A stretch of 33,403 nucleotides of DNA from DASZXJ01 sp035545895 (GCA_035545895.1 DASZXJ010000045.1:1-33403); one strand, 5' to 3'. Counted from the first letter of the stretch, positions 13,577 to 23,637 are shown. Numbers and translations: made by a program. The notes: generated from the letters alone by a model not told the origin.

Positions 13577-15376
13577 ATGGAACAACCGCAGCAGCAGTTG
13601 AAGAACAACCTCTTGCGATATCTCCCGTGGCTTGCCGCCGCCCTGCCTGCCTTGATTCCCCTGTGGCTTATCTCTCACGACGGGGTGGACCTGCCCTATT
13701 TGGATCAATGGGGCTCGGCCTACGCGGAGTTTTACATCAAGGCCCATCATGGCCAGCTCAGTTTCTGGGACTTCACCGCTCAGCAAAACGAACACCGCAT
13801 GTTCGTGCCCAAGGTCATTTATTACGTCCTTAATTCGATCACCCATTGGAACGCATTTGGCGAAATGATCCTGGGTTGGCTGATCGTCTGCGCAACTTCT
13901 CTGAACATTGCCTGGCTGTGTCGTAAGGCAACGTCGTTTCCGATTGGTCCGATTGTGTGGGGCATTGCAAATCTCATGATTTTCACCCCCGTGCAATGGG
14001 AAAACTGGACATGGGGTTTGGGAGTCATCAACGTCCTGCCGATCTTTTTCATCACGTCGGCCATGGTCGTTCTGAGCACGAGTTGGAATGAATGGCTGCG
14101 GATTGGCTTTGCGATGGCGCTCGGCACGGCCGCGACATTTTCGTCGGGCCAGGGAATCCTGGTCTGGCCGCTGCTATTACCGATGGCTGCATGGTCAGGT
14201 TCGCTGAAGGAACTGCTGGCCAAAAAGTGGTTTGTTCTCGGCTGGCTCGGTGCGTTTGCATTCAACATCGTGCTTTACAACGTCGGATACATCGAACCGG
14301 GTCGCCCGCCGGAATTGCGCGGATATTACGTCAATCCTCTGCTGGTCGTGCGATTCATCCTGGCGTTTCTGGGAAATCCGTTGATTCACTACGCGGTCTG
14401 GCCGCCGCCCACGTCGGCGAGCATCGCCATTGGCTTGGTGGAATTCTCCCTATTGCTGGCTTCGTCCATTTATGTGGGACTGGTATTTTTCAAACAGCGC
14501 GACCATGCGTGGTGCCGGCCGGTGGTCGTTCTTCTCATGATCGGCTGGTATTCCGTACTCAGCGGGCTTGCCGCATCAGAGTTTCGCGCGCGGCAGGGCG
14601 AGTGGATGTCGATGTCCTCGCGATACGCGACGGCTGCGCTTTATTTGCCTGCCGCTCTGGCGATCTTGATCCCAGTGATCCTCGCACGAATCCGGGCCAA
14701 TCTACGAGATGATTCGAAGTATGTTTGGCCGGTCCCCCAATGGGCGGCTTTGGCGATATTTCTCGCCATTTATTCAATCGGCTGGGATCGGGCATTCAAT
14801 AACGCTCGCTTCGATGGTTTGATGCGCCTGGAAGGCAAGGCAGCGGTCCTCTTTCTGAGACTTTTCCCGAATAATCCGTTGCTGTCGGAAGCGGTAGGCC
14901 CCGGCGCAGCTTCGCGAATTCCGATTGCGGAGGAACTCAATGCGATGGGGTACATTCGTCCGCCGCTGATCAATACCGACGTCGCATCTGAATTGCAGAA
15001 TCCCACTCCCCCAACCATGCCACCGAGTTCATTCGGCAAAATTGAACGTGCTGAAAAGACCCATGCCGACCAGGCAATTCTTTATGGCTGGGCAATGCTG
15101 CCGCAATATCATCAGCGGGCGCATTCAGTCCTCCTGTCGTACCAGGATGAGCTGAATCGGCCGGTGATATTTGCAATGGGCAAAATGGGTTATCAACGCG
15201 ACGATCTGGTAAATAGTTTTGACGATTCGGCGTATCGCGACAGCGGCTGGCTGGCGCCGTTCAATTCGGCGGCCATTCCGGCAAAATTGAGCGAAACCCA
15301 GATCCTCGCGTGGGCGGTGGATGCTAAAACGGCCCGGATTTACCGGATCGACGGCGATATTACATTCAAACGATAA
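13577..15376 (+). CDS. Polytopic membrane protein, GT-C glycosyltransferase-like, with C-terminal beta domain (paralog A1)
   Basis: 599 residues. About 12 hydrophobic segments span residues 15-430. The first loop after TM1 carries a conserved acidic stretch (DGVDLPYLDQW, 35-45) and QNEHR (70-74). An acidic first outer loop is where GT-C enzymes that use lipid-linked sugars keep their catalytic Asp, so a glycosyltransferase role is plausible but not proven. Residues from about 480 form a soluble domain with a GWAML...SVLLSYQDELN...SGW...ILAWAVD pattern that looks like a small beta sandwich. The ATG at 13577 follows GAAAG; an in-frame TTG 12 bases upstream is less likely. The next gene starts 3 bases after the stop and encodes a paralog, so the two are co-translated neighbours. 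Confidence 0.75.
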   Translation: MEQPQQQLKNNLLRYLPWLAAALPALIPLWLISHDGVDLPYLDQWGSAYAEFYIKAHHGQLSFWDFTAQQNEHRMFVPKVIYYVLNSITHWNAFGEMILGWLIVCATSLNIAWLCRKATSFPIGPIVWGIANLMIFTPVQWENWTWGLGVINVLPIFFITSAMVVLSTSWNEWLRIGFAMALGTAATFSSGQGILVWPLLLPMAAWSGSLKELLAKKWFVLGWLGAFAFNIVLYNVGYIEPGRPPELRGYYVNPLLVVRFILAFLGNPLIHYAVWPPPTSASIAIGLVEFSLLLASSIYVGLVFFKQRDHAWCRPVVVLLMIGWYSVLSGLAASEFRARQGEWMSMSSRYATAALYLPAALAILIPVILARIRANLRDDSKYVWPVPQWAALAIFLAIYSIGWDRAFNNARFDGLMRLEGKAAVLFLRLFPNNPLLSEAVGPGAASRIPIAEELNAMGYIRPPLINTDVASELQNPTPPTMPPSSFGKIERAEKTHADQAILYGWAMLPQYHQRAHSVLLSYQDELNRPVIFAMGKMGYQRDDLVNSFDDSAYRDSGWLAPFNSAAIPAKLSETQILAWAVDAKTARIYRIDGDITFKR

Positions 15377-15379
15377 TCG

Positions 15380-17167
15380 ATGAACGACCAGCAACAACGC
15401 CTCTACAATCTCGCCAAATACTGGCTGCCCATGATTCTGGCAGCGCTGCCGGCATTGATCCCTCTCAAATTGATCATTCGCGACGGCGTGGATATGCCAA
15501 ACGCCGATCAATGGGGAACCAGTTTTGCCGACATGTACGTCAAAGCCCATCGCGGCGAACTTTCGTTCTGGGATTTCACTTCACAACATAACGAACATCG
15601 TATTTTCTTTCCCAAGGTTGCCTTCTATCTCCTGAACAACGTCACTGGATGGAACACCAAGGGAGAAATGGTGCTGGCGTGGCTTCTTGCGTGTGGAACA
15701 TCCGCGGCAATCCTTTTTCTTTGCCTCAAAACCAAAACGCGCGGAAGCGGAGCACTGCTTTGGTTTTTATGCAACCTGCTGATATTCACTCCCATGCAGT
15801 GGGAAAACCTGATCTGGGGACTAGGCGTGATCAACCTCATGCCGATGTTCTGGATCACGGCTGCGCTTGTCGTGTCGTGCTCCAAACTCGACGAACATGT
15901 CAAGCTTCTGCTGGCTGGTTTATTTTCATTCGCAGCGACCTTTTCTTCTGGAAATGGGGTACTGGCCTGGATAATCGTCACGCCGGTGCTGTTTTGGTCT
16001 TCATCGCTGCAGGAACTGCGCCAAAAACGTTGGCTGCTGGCGGTTTGGGGAACGGTCATCCTCATCACGGCAGTGATGTATGCTTTCGGCTACAAACGTC
16101 CGGAGCAGCCGCCCGGCGCTCAGGTGCATTCCGCGGGGATTGTTGCGATGTTCGATTACCTCATGCTTTTCCTGATCAACCCATTTCCCCTGCCGGGATC
16201 GGAAATCACCTATTTGACGTTCGCAACATGCATTATTCCCTTGATGTTGCTGATGTTGGCGGGAATCACCGGCTATGGAATTTTCGTTTGGAGCAAATAC
16301 CGTGATGTTGAACTTGCAAGGCATTTAGTCGTCTGGCTGGTCGTGGCTGCATACGCGGTGCTCAGCGGAATGATTGCGGCGTGGTTTCGGTCGCCGTCGG
16401 GAGTTGAAGGCGCAATGGCCTCCCGCTATGTCAGCTACGGCATTTACCTGCCTGTGGCGCTGATCAACCTGGTTCCGATCGTATGCGCAGACGTTGCACG
16501 TCGATTTCCTTCGCGGTGGGAGCGGTTTTTTATCCAGGCGCCGGCTTTTTTAGGGTGCGCGATTCTTCTGGCATCGCTGCTTGGTTTTTTCGGTGGATTT
16601 CAGATTTCTAGATCGATCGGCATCACCCGCCGACAGGGCAAGGCCGCCCTGCTGCTGCTGAACTTCATGCCGGACAATCCCCGGCTGGTGAGCGATGTGT
16701 TCGGGTTTCCCCGCGATATCATTCAGAAAGCCAACGAACTGAGCGACGCCGGTTACTTGCGCCCAAAGCTTTACAGGACCGCCAATGCGCTGGAATTGAG
16801 AGCTCCCACCCCGCCGACCATCCAAACCGGTCAACTGGAACAGGTTGCGCAAAATGGTGATCACATCAACGTCACTGGATGGGCCATTTTGCCGGGTAAG
16901 GAAAAAGCAGCCGATGCCGTGGTCCTTTCCTACGAAAATGAAAGCAAGCAACCCATCGTCTTTGCGATGGCGGAGATCGGCGCCAAACGCCCGGAAGTCG
17001 CCAACACGTTTGGGAATTCCGGATATTTGCGATCCGGATGGTTTGCGGATTTTCCCATTAGTGCATTGCCGGCAAGTCCTAAATTGACAAGGATCACAGC
17101 CTGGGCGGTCGACACGGACACTGGCTATCTCTATCAGTTGGCGGGTGATATACCGGTCCAACGATAA
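15380..17167 (+). CDS. Polytopic membrane protein, GT-C glycosyltransferase-like, with C-terminal beta domain (paralog A2)
   Basis: 595 residues and a clear paralog of the preceding protein. DGVDMPNADQW and NEHR occupy identical residue positions (35-45, 71-74), the FTPMQWEN and WGLGVIN segments recur, and the C-terminal domain again shows GWAILPG...VVLSYENESKQPIVFAMAEIG...SGW...ITAWAVD. About 12 membrane segments are expected. The start ATG is 3 bases past the previous stop, so translational coupling is likely. The gene ends tail to tail with the minus-strand cluster, only 13 bp from the next stop codon. Role is inferred as transfer or polymerisation of lipid-linked sugars outside the membrane; an unrelated transport or ligase function (O-antigen-ligase-like) remains possible. 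Confidence 0.75.
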   Translation: MNDQQQRLYNLAKYWLPMILAALPALIPLKLIIRDGVDMPNADQWGTSFADMYVKAHRGELSFWDFTSQHNEHRIFFPKVAFYLLNNVTGWNTKGEMVLAWLLACGTSAAILFLCLKTKTRGSGALLWFLCNLLIFTPMQWENLIWGLGVINLMPMFWITAALVVSCSKLDEHVKLLLAGLFSFAATFSSGNGVLAWIIVTPVLFWSSSLQELRQKRWLLAVWGTVILITAVMYAFGYKRPEQPPGAQVHSAGIVAMFDYLMLFLINPFPLPGSEITYLTFATCIIPLMLLMLAGITGYGIFVWSKYRDVELARHLVVWLVVAAYAVLSGMIAAWFRSPSGVEGAMASRYVSYGIYLPVALINLVPIVCADVARRFPSRWERFFIQAPAFLGCAILLASLLGFFGGFQISRSIGITRRQGKAALLLLNFMPDNPRLVSDVFGFPRDIIQKANELSDAGYLRPKLYRTANALELRAPTPPTIQTGQLEQVAQNGDHINVTGWAILPGKEKAADAVVLSYENESKQPIVFAMAEIGAKRPEVANTFGNSGYLRSGWFADFPISALPASPKLTRITAWAVDTDTGYLYQLAGDIPVQR

Positions 17168-17180
17168 AGCCGGTGCTCGA

Positions 17181-19661
17181 TCACGGCTGCGCGTGAAAAT
17201 CGACATCCGACCAGTACGAGAAAGGCATCACACCATTGGGACCGGGACGGGTTTCCAGCAATATCTTTGAAGGCTGGGTGGTCGATATTTTGATCCCGAC
17301 GCGCTGTTCGCCGCGATCCGCCTCGACGTTTGCAGGATCCAGGCGGCGTTGCCATATAAGTTTCACATCGGCTTTGTCCACCTGGATATTTCGCACGTCG
17401 TAGACCTTGAATTCCACGCCATCGGTCTTGACAGCGCCCAGGTAACTCTGGCGAAGCATTCCAAAGCCAAGTTCGAGCAAATCAGATTTCGGAGGAACAT
17501 CAAGCAACAACTGGCACATCGCGGGAGCGACTAGCACCTGCATCATGTCATCCCCAGCCAGCACTTGCGGAGAGCCCGACGCGGTTTGCACCTGCTGAAT
17601 CCACTGTTTGAACCGCAAACGCCTGATGATTCCGGGCACGGCAAAGACGTTGGCGTGGGGAAATTGAAGGCTTGAAAATGTCACGCCATATTCCGGTTCA
17701 TAGCACCAGGTTTCACCCGCGCCGGCGTCAATGGTGATCTGCATGGTGCTGATGCGCAGCGGCTGCAGAAACTCCTGCCAACGGTCCGATTGAATCATCG
17801 CAAACGTCAGCGTATCCAACGGCAGCGGGGACAAAAGAAATCCCCCGCGCGCGGCATCGGGCATCAGCCGGCAGGTTGCTTCGCCGCCGGTGACCGTTTT
17901 GATATGCAGATACACAACCGGCGGCTTATACAGCGTATTGAGCAGCTTGCCGCCTGCCGTGATATTCAAATCGAGAGTCACCCAGATGGGATCGGGCGAA
18001 TCGGGCACAGGTATCCACTGGCCGATGGGAACCTTACCCTCGCCGAGCGGGGTAAGCTTGTAAGAACGCGGCTGGGCCGATCGTTCCAAGAGCAGTGCGG
18101 ACCTGGAAGCGTCCTTCAAATCATATCGCGTGAGCAGTTCCGGCCAGGAGACGCCGTCATCCTGCGACGGATAATGTCCATCAAAAGGCATTAGTTCGAA
18201 AAGGATTGATTGTGGCGCATCGGGCCCGCGCAGAAACTCGGCGTTGATCTGGCCAAGCCGGTTACTGTATGAAGCGACGTAGCTTTGCAGGGTCGGCCGC
18301 GGGTGATAATCAAGATTGTTCGCCAGCACAACGCGCGCGGAATAAGGATAAAGATCGACCGTTCCACTCACCGGTGGAATGCTTCGCGTCGCCCGGAACT
18401 GCTGCATGTATTCATCATATTTTTGCTGGACGGATGTGGATCCGAACAGCCAGCCGATCGCCGACGCAGAACGACCCGGCAAATCCGTGATCGCTTGTGA
18501 AACGCTCGATGGCAATCCGATTCCGGTGAAAACGTAATCCGAATGCCATGACAACGCACCGCACCAGACGATCAATCCCAGTGCCGGGCCTTTGAACATC
18601 CAATACCTCAAGGACCGCCAGAATACAGTGGTTACCAGGACCGTAAGCACGAAGAGCGCGTCGTTGGCGGCGATCTCATGCACGTCGTGGCGGACAAATC
18701 CTGACTTGAACGCCAGAAACAGCATGAACGCCAGCCCACCGAGGACAAGCACTCCGCGAAAATAGAATGGGAACTCCGCGCGACGCGACTTCTCAAAAGT
18801 AACCCAATGCCCAAGCCCAGCCAGTGCCATCACCAATAGGGCGCCTGAAACGAAAAGCGATATATCGCGAGCCTCGGTCGGAAGTCGCTGACCAGTGGCT
18901 TGCGCGTGATTGTTCGACAAATCCAATGAATTCCGAAGAAACGGCGCGATGCTGGAAAGGGATTGCCCCGCTGCCAACCATAAAATAAGACAGCAGCCCA
19001 AATAGATGATTAACAGCCACGGCACGCGTTTTCGGAATAACTCATCAACAGTAACGAGCATGAGCAGCGGAAAAACGCCTACGAAAATCGTAAATTTGCC
19101 AAGACTGCCGAGCGACAGCGCGACGATCATGACGATTTTCCACCAGGTGATTGGCCGGTCGTCGTGATAAAAATGCAGGAACACGAGCAGCCAGGCCGTG
19201 CACATCGTGCGAAGCTCGCGATGAAGTGGCGACCCAACCAGCGCGATAAGCCCCAGCATCCATAAAGCCTGCGCCCATTTCCGTGAGGTCAGATGTTTGG
19301 ACAACTGGAGCAGCGCCACGAAACACCCAGCCGCGAAGATCGACGGGCCAATGACTGCGTATTTGAATGTCTGCGGATGAAATCCCTGGAGAAAGAACCC
19401 CCAGGGGCCGTAAGTGAAGATCACCTGATGTCCGAAATCCATTCCCTTCAGCCACGCCCAATGCAGCGCCATCACCCACGAACTGTCGAGTTCGCTATCG
19501 AAGAAATCAGGTTGAAATGGGACAAATGCGGTGATCGTCAGCAAAAACAGCGCCGTCAATGTGGCAGGCCATGCCCAGGGTGCGAGTTGTTGCCGAAGGG
19601 AAGCGCCGCTGGCGGGCGGCTGATCCGGACTGATCTGTGGCAGCGGCGATGGTTCTGTCAT
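17181..19661 (-). CDS. Large membrane protein with long extracytoplasmic C-terminal domain (paralog B2)
   Basis: 826 residues. There are about ten membrane segments between residues 30 and 400, then a soluble region of about 420 residues. The first outer loop contains SELDSSWVMALHWAW (56-70) and TYGPWGF (83-89), both repeated in the upstream paralog. The placement of acidic residues after TM1 fits the GT-C architecture. The soluble region includes GTVDLYPYSARV, NAEFLRGPDAPQ, LYDLKD-like YDLKDASRSALLLERS, and a terminal part with TDGVEFKVYD...DRGEQ...ILLETRPGPNG...YWSDVDF, which looks like a carbohydrate-binding jelly roll. No exact family can be named. It is the last gene of the minus-strand cluster, 12 bp after paralog B1. 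Confidence 0.72.
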   Translation of the reverse strand: MTEPSPLPQISPDQPPASGASLRQQLAPWAWPATLTALFLLTITAFVPFQPDFFDSELDSSWVMALHWAWLKGMDFGHQVIFTYGPWGFFLQGFHPQTFKYAVIGPSIFAAGCFVALLQLSKHLTSRKWAQALWMLGLIALVGSPLHRELRTMCTAWLLVFLHFYHDDRPITWWKIVMIVALSLGSLGKFTIFVGVFPLLMLVTVDELFRKRVPWLLIIYLGCCLILWLAAGQSLSSIAPFLRNSLDLSNNHAQATGQRLPTEARDISLFVSGALLVMALAGLGHWVTFEKSRRAEFPFYFRGVLVLGGLAFMLFLAFKSGFVRHDVHEIAANDALFVLTVLVTTVFWRSLRYWMFKGPALGLIVWCGALSWHSDYVFTGIGLPSSVSQAITDLPGRSASAIGWLFGSTSVQQKYDEYMQQFRATRSIPPVSGTVDLYPYSARVVLANNLDYHPRPTLQSYVASYSNRLGQINAEFLRGPDAPQSILFELMPFDGHYPSQDDGVSWPELLTRYDLKDASRSALLLERSAQPRSYKLTPLGEGKVPIGQWIPVPDSPDPIWVTLDLNITAGGKLLNTLYKPPVVYLHIKTVTGGEATCRLMPDAARGGFLLSPLPLDTLTFAMIQSDRWQEFLQPLRISTMQITIDAGAGETWCYEPEYGVTFSSLQFPHANVFAVPGIIRRLRFKQWIQQVQTASGSPQVLAGDDMMQVLVAPAMCQLLLDVPPKSDLLELGFGMLRQSYLGAVKTDGVEFKVYDVRNIQVDKADVKLIWQRRLDPANVEADRGEQRVGIKISTTQPSKILLETRPGPNGVMPFSYWSDVDFHAQP

Positions 19662-19673
19662 CTGAAAGTGTTT

Positions 19674-22286
19674 CTAGTTTCCAAACTCAATATCCGACCA
19701 ATAAGAATATGGCGCGATTTTTCGCAAACCCGGACCCGTTTCAAGCAATAGTCTAGGCGGAGGCGGCGAAGGCAATTTGATCGTGATCTCCTGCTCGCCT
19801 CGGTCCGACTCCTCGACCAGCGGATTTAACCGACGAGCAAAGAGCGTGTCGGCGTTGACGCGACCCGCTTCGATCTCTTTCACACCAAAAACCTTGAACT
19901 CAACGCCATCCGTTTCGTTGCCATTTTGATACGAGTTTTCAAACATTCCAAACTCAAGGCGAACAGTTTTGGCATCGGTCGGCACGGGGATAACGATCTG
20001 CGTCAACGCAGGTGCCGATAGCACCGGCTGCCTGGATTCATTGAGCTGCATGCTCGGCCTGCCCGTGCCGGTATTGCGATCGATCATGTTGACCCAGGTC
20101 CAGAACCGCACCTGCCGGCCGATGCCCGGCACTTCCAGTATGTTGCTATGAGGCATGACCAGCCGCGCAAAACTCAGCGAATATTGCGGCTCAAATGCCG
20201 ACGAACTTCCAATGCCCGGATCGATCGTGACCTGAATCTGCTTGACGATCGAATTGTTGAGCATCGGATGCCAGTTGTTGTGAGCAATCAGTGCCAAATG
20301 AAGCATGTCACCGGCGAGCGGCGAAATCAAAAAGCCATCGCGCGCAACATCCGGCAAAAGACGTGACTGAATCGTCGAGCCATCCTTCAAACGCGCGTTC
20401 AAATGAACGATCGGATGCTTGTATAAACCAGCCAGCAACGCTCCGCGGCGGGTTTCCTTCAGATCAATCTTCAGCCAGATCGGATCATCGGTCTCGGGCA
20501 CATCGACCCAGTCATCCATGCCGACGGGTCCGACCGCGATCAATTCCTTCGAATATTTGCGCGGTTGCGGCGAACGTTCATAAAGCAGGACCGATTTACG
20601 TGCATCCTTCAAATCATACAGGCTGAAGATCTCCGGCCAGGATGCGGATTCCTCCAATGATGGATAATGCGTATCGATATTGGTGAGTTCGAAGAGAATA
20701 TTTTGAGGAGCGTGCGGCCCGCGCAGGAATTCGGCATTGAGGTTGATGAATTGCGCGCTGGGCGCCATGTAACTTTGGAAAACCGGACGCGGCTGGTAAT
20801 CCAACCCGTTGGCGAGAATCGGGCGCATCGCATAGGGATAAAAATCGACCGATCCTGTGACCCTGGCCAGGGGTTTGCGCGATATAACGGTCTGGAGATA
20901 TTCCTGATACTGATCATCCAGCGCATTGGCGCCGCCTAACCACTGAAGGGCGGACAATGTATTTCGTGGCAACGCGCCCGCTGATTGAGCCATCGATCCC
21001 GGCAGGCCGGCGTTGGCAAAGCGCGACATCGAAGACCATTGCAACAGGAGACAGACCAGCACCACCGCCACCGCAACGACCCGCGCCGTTCGATTCACGG
21101 CATGCCAAATTCCGGCAACCAGCAGCATGGAAAAAATTCCCAGCGAAGTTGTTGCGATGATCTCGTGTACGTCGTGCCGCGTATACCCGGACTTAAACGC
21201 GAGAAAACAGACCGCCAGGATGCAGATCAAAGCCAAGACGCCCCGTTGGATCTGGTGCGGGCGATTCCCCGGATGTGCGTGCCCCACTTTCGGCACTCGC
21301 CAGTGAAGCAGGCCCATTCCAATCAGCACGAGTCCCGCACACAAGAGGAAAAGCAAAACGTCCCGAGTTTCAGATGGCGTGACAAGCCCATCGCTTCGCG
21401 AAAACTCGCCTGCAATGGCCCACGAATGCCTGAAGTATGGAAAGATCGCGCCAAAGCTCTGTCCGGCGGCAAGCCAAAACATCATCAGGGCCACCACATA
21501 GATCGCTCCGAGCCATGGCGGCCTTTTATGACGAATCTCCTCGATGCTGATCGGAATCAGCACCGATATCGCGCCCAGCGCAATCGTAAATTTGGTCAGG
21601 CTTCCCAGTGCCAATGCCGTGGCGAGCAGAACCATCGCAATCGTGATTGCGGGCCCGTCAACGTAGAAATAGAGGACCGCAATCGCCCAGCCGAGTGCGA
21701 GAATTCGGGTCTCCGGAAATGACTTGGCAGCGGCAACCATCAGGATCATCAACATGATCCAAACGCCGCGAACCCAGCGATGACGCGTCAATCGCCTCGA
21801 AACACGATATAGGCCGGCAAACATCGCCGTGGAAAAGAACCACCAGGCAAAAATCGTCAGATGAAATGTCTCTGGAATGCTTCCTCGCAACACAAATCCC
21901 CAAGGCCCATAAGCAAAAATAAAATCGTGCGCGAAATCGATCTTGTGGACCCAAGCCCAATGCAGGCCCATGACCCAGGAGCTGTCAACGTCGCTTTCCG
22001 GGAATGGCTGCCATTGCCACGGGATCAAGATGAGCAGGCTCAGAGCATAGAGCAGGCCGAGCGTCCAGAACCAGACGATTTGTCCGGGTGTCCACTCCTG
22101 CGTCCAACTGGCCAGACGCGACATCGGCTTATTGTCCGGCACTTCGGGCACCGGCTGAACAGGTGCCGGCGGAGGCGGTGGCGCAGCGACGGCCGATCGA
22201 CGCGCAGCCGCTTCCTGCGGGGAAATCGCCTTACGCGGAGCTTTCCCACGAGGCGGTCCGGATGAGGGTGGAATGGCTGAACTCAT
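19674..22286 (-). CDS. Large membrane protein with long extracytoplasmic C-terminal domain (paralog B1)
   Basis: 870 residues from the ATG at 22286. An in-frame TTG at 22313 would overlap the upstream stop as TTGA and cannot be excluded. Residues 1-60 form a cytoplasmic tail rich in Pro, Ala and Arg (a run of six prolines near 36-41), absent from paralog B2. Then come about ten membrane segments with ESDVDSSWVMGLHWAW (97-112) and AYGPWGF in the first outer loop. The long outer domain shares GSVDFYPYAMRP, NAEFLRGPHAPQ, YDLKDARKSVLLYERSPQ and TDGVEFKVFG with B2. B1 and B2 thus arose by tandem duplication. Function is probably glycan transfer or polymerisation, by location and GT-C-like layout. 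Confidence 0.72.
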   Translation of the reverse strand: MSSAIPPSSGPPRGKAPRKAISPQEAAARRSAVAAPPPPPAPVQPVPEVPDNKPMSRLASWTQEWTPGQIVWFWTLGLLYALSLLILIPWQWQPFPESDVDSSWVMGLHWAWVHKIDFAHDFIFAYGPWGFVLRGSIPETFHLTIFAWWFFSTAMFAGLYRVSRRLTRHRWVRGVWIMLMILMVAAAKSFPETRILALGWAIAVLYFYVDGPAITIAMVLLATALALGSLTKFTIALGAISVLIPISIEEIRHKRPPWLGAIYVVALMMFWLAAGQSFGAIFPYFRHSWAIAGEFSRSDGLVTPSETRDVLLFLLCAGLVLIGMGLLHWRVPKVGHAHPGNRPHQIQRGVLALICILAVCFLAFKSGYTRHDVHEIIATTSLGIFSMLLVAGIWHAVNRTARVVAVAVVLVCLLLQWSSMSRFANAGLPGSMAQSAGALPRNTLSALQWLGGANALDDQYQEYLQTVISRKPLARVTGSVDFYPYAMRPILANGLDYQPRPVFQSYMAPSAQFINLNAEFLRGPHAPQNILFELTNIDTHYPSLEESASWPEIFSLYDLKDARKSVLLYERSPQPRKYSKELIAVGPVGMDDWVDVPETDDPIWLKIDLKETRRGALLAGLYKHPIVHLNARLKDGSTIQSRLLPDVARDGFLISPLAGDMLHLALIAHNNWHPMLNNSIVKQIQVTIDPGIGSSSAFEPQYSLSFARLVMPHSNILEVPGIGRQVRFWTWVNMIDRNTGTGRPSMQLNESRQPVLSAPALTQIVIPVPTDAKTVRLEFGMFENSYQNGNETDGVEFKVFGVKEIEAGRVNADTLFARRLNPLVEESDRGEQEITIKLPSPPPPRLLLETGPGLRKIAPYSYWSDIEFGN

Positions 22287-22309
22287 CGTCTCGTCCGCCA
22301 ACCAGGAAT

Positions 22310-23578
22310 TCAAACACCCGACACAATGCGCGGCTCGGGCAACGGAATGATGAATTTGCCCTTAAACCCGCGACCAACCAGCTTGGGAATCAATTCTTCC
22401 GCAATATGCCACGACAGCAGCATGGCGTATTCCGGCTGATCCTCGAATAGTCGCGATTCTTCAAGCACCGGAATCAATGTGCCGGGAATGTATTTTCCAA
22501 TCTTGTACGAGCCTTTAATTTCAAGCACGCAATCGAGAATGCCGTCATCCAGCCCGACGTAATTGATCAACGTCGATGCCCGCGAAGGCGCGCCAATCGC
22601 GTAAACCTTTTGCCCCTTGGCCTTGATGTCTCGCAACAGCGCATAAAGTGCAATCTTTGAATTGACAACCCGGCTGCGAAATTCACCGAGCTTGGCGGGG
22701 GTCAGTTCCTTTGCTTCCTGGTCGAGAATTGTCTTGACCGTCGATCGGACTGGATATTTCCCGGCGCGGGCAGCGTACACACGGATCGATCCACCATGCG
22801 TTGGAATATTCTTGGCGTGGATCGCTTCCAACCCGTGCATCTTCAGCAGATAGCTCAGGCTGGTCAGCGAGTAGTATCGCAAATGCTCGTGATAAATCGT
22901 GTCATATTGCAGCGTATCAACCAGCGGCAACAGATAATGCGACTCAGAAATGAAGATGCCATCGTCTTTCAAAAGATTCAGCAAGGCTTTGACGATCTCG
23001 TGGACATCTTCGATGTGAGCAAAAACGTTGGTCGCAGTGACAATCTTGGCTTTGCCGCTCTTTCCAACGACAAAATCGACGGCCTTCTGATTGAAGAACG
23101 AGATATGCGTCTGAATGCCACGTTCATTGGCAAGCTTGCCGGCGTTGGTCGGCTCGATACCATGCACCGGACCGCGACCCGAGAAATTCGACAGCAGCGT
23201 GCCATCATTTGAACCGATATCGACAACCAGATCTGTCGAAGTAAGCGGATACAGTTCCGCCACTTCGCGAGACATTTCCGCGAAATTCTCGCGCAGGATT
23301 TTTGTCGTGCCGCTTGTGTATGGATATTCCGGAGGAAAGAGAATGGCTGGATCAACCACCGTGCCAAGCTGCACAAGCTGGCAACGCTTGCATCGCAATA
23401 CCTGCGCGGGATAGGCGGGTTGCTCGGCAGGCGGCGTACCGATTTTCGGCATCGTATTGACCGGCGGCAGATAACCAATAAAGACCACCGGTTCGAGCTC
23501 CGTCGAATCGCACACCTGGCAATGATCCACGACCACGCTGCGTCCGGTGCCGGCTGCAAGTTTTTTCGCTGATTGCAT
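22310..23578 (-). CDS. SAM-dependent C-methyltransferase-like protein with N-terminal zinc site
   Basis: 422 residues. Three-part layout of sugar C-methyltransferases (TylC3/TcaB9 type): an N-terminal zinc-binding part with C20-x2-C23 and C63-x2-C66, a central Rossmann methyltransferase domain with VVDIGSNDGTLL (118-129), and a C-terminal domain with GAPSRASTLINY. The YDTIYHEHLRYYSL segment carries the His/Glu/Tyr residues placed in the active site of this family. The usual substrates are NDP-keto-deoxysugars. ATG at 23578 has AGGA upstream; a TTG at 23608 is less likely. In this cluster it suggests a branched or methylated sugar in the polymer. A small AGCCC/GGGCT hairpin (23602-23619) lies between it and the epimerase gene. 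Confidence 0.88.
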   Translation of the reverse strand: MQSAKKLAAGTGRSVVVDHCQVCDSTELEPVVFIGYLPPVNTMPKIGTPPAEQPAYPAQVLRCKRCQLVQLGTVVDPAILFPPEYPYTSGTTKILRENFAEMSREVAELYPLTSTDLVVDIGSNDGTLLSNFSGRGPVHGIEPTNAGKLANERGIQTHISFFNQKAVDFVVGKSGKAKIVTATNVFAHIEDVHEIVKALLNLLKDDGIFISESHYLLPLVDTLQYDTIYHEHLRYYSLTSLSYLLKMHGLEAIHAKNIPTHGGSIRVYAARAGKYPVRSTVKTILDQEAKELTPAKLGEFRSRVVNSKIALYALLRDIKAKGQKVYAIGAPSRASTLINYVGLDDGILDCVLEIKGSYKIGKYIPGTLIPVLEESRLFEDQPEYAMLLSWHIAEELIPKLVGRGFKGKFIIPLPEPRIVSGV

Positions 23579-23637
23579 ATATTCGTTCCTGACAATTCCA
23601 AAGCCCAACCCTTCGGGCTGGCGCTAAACAATGATCG

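Noticed and set aside
20985..21722. Long open frame on the + strand inside paralog B1 (245 residues)
   Set aside because: Its composition (Arg/His/Gln-rich, no hydrophobic core) is that of an antisense shadow; the minus-strand frame has clear membrane segments and a paralog.
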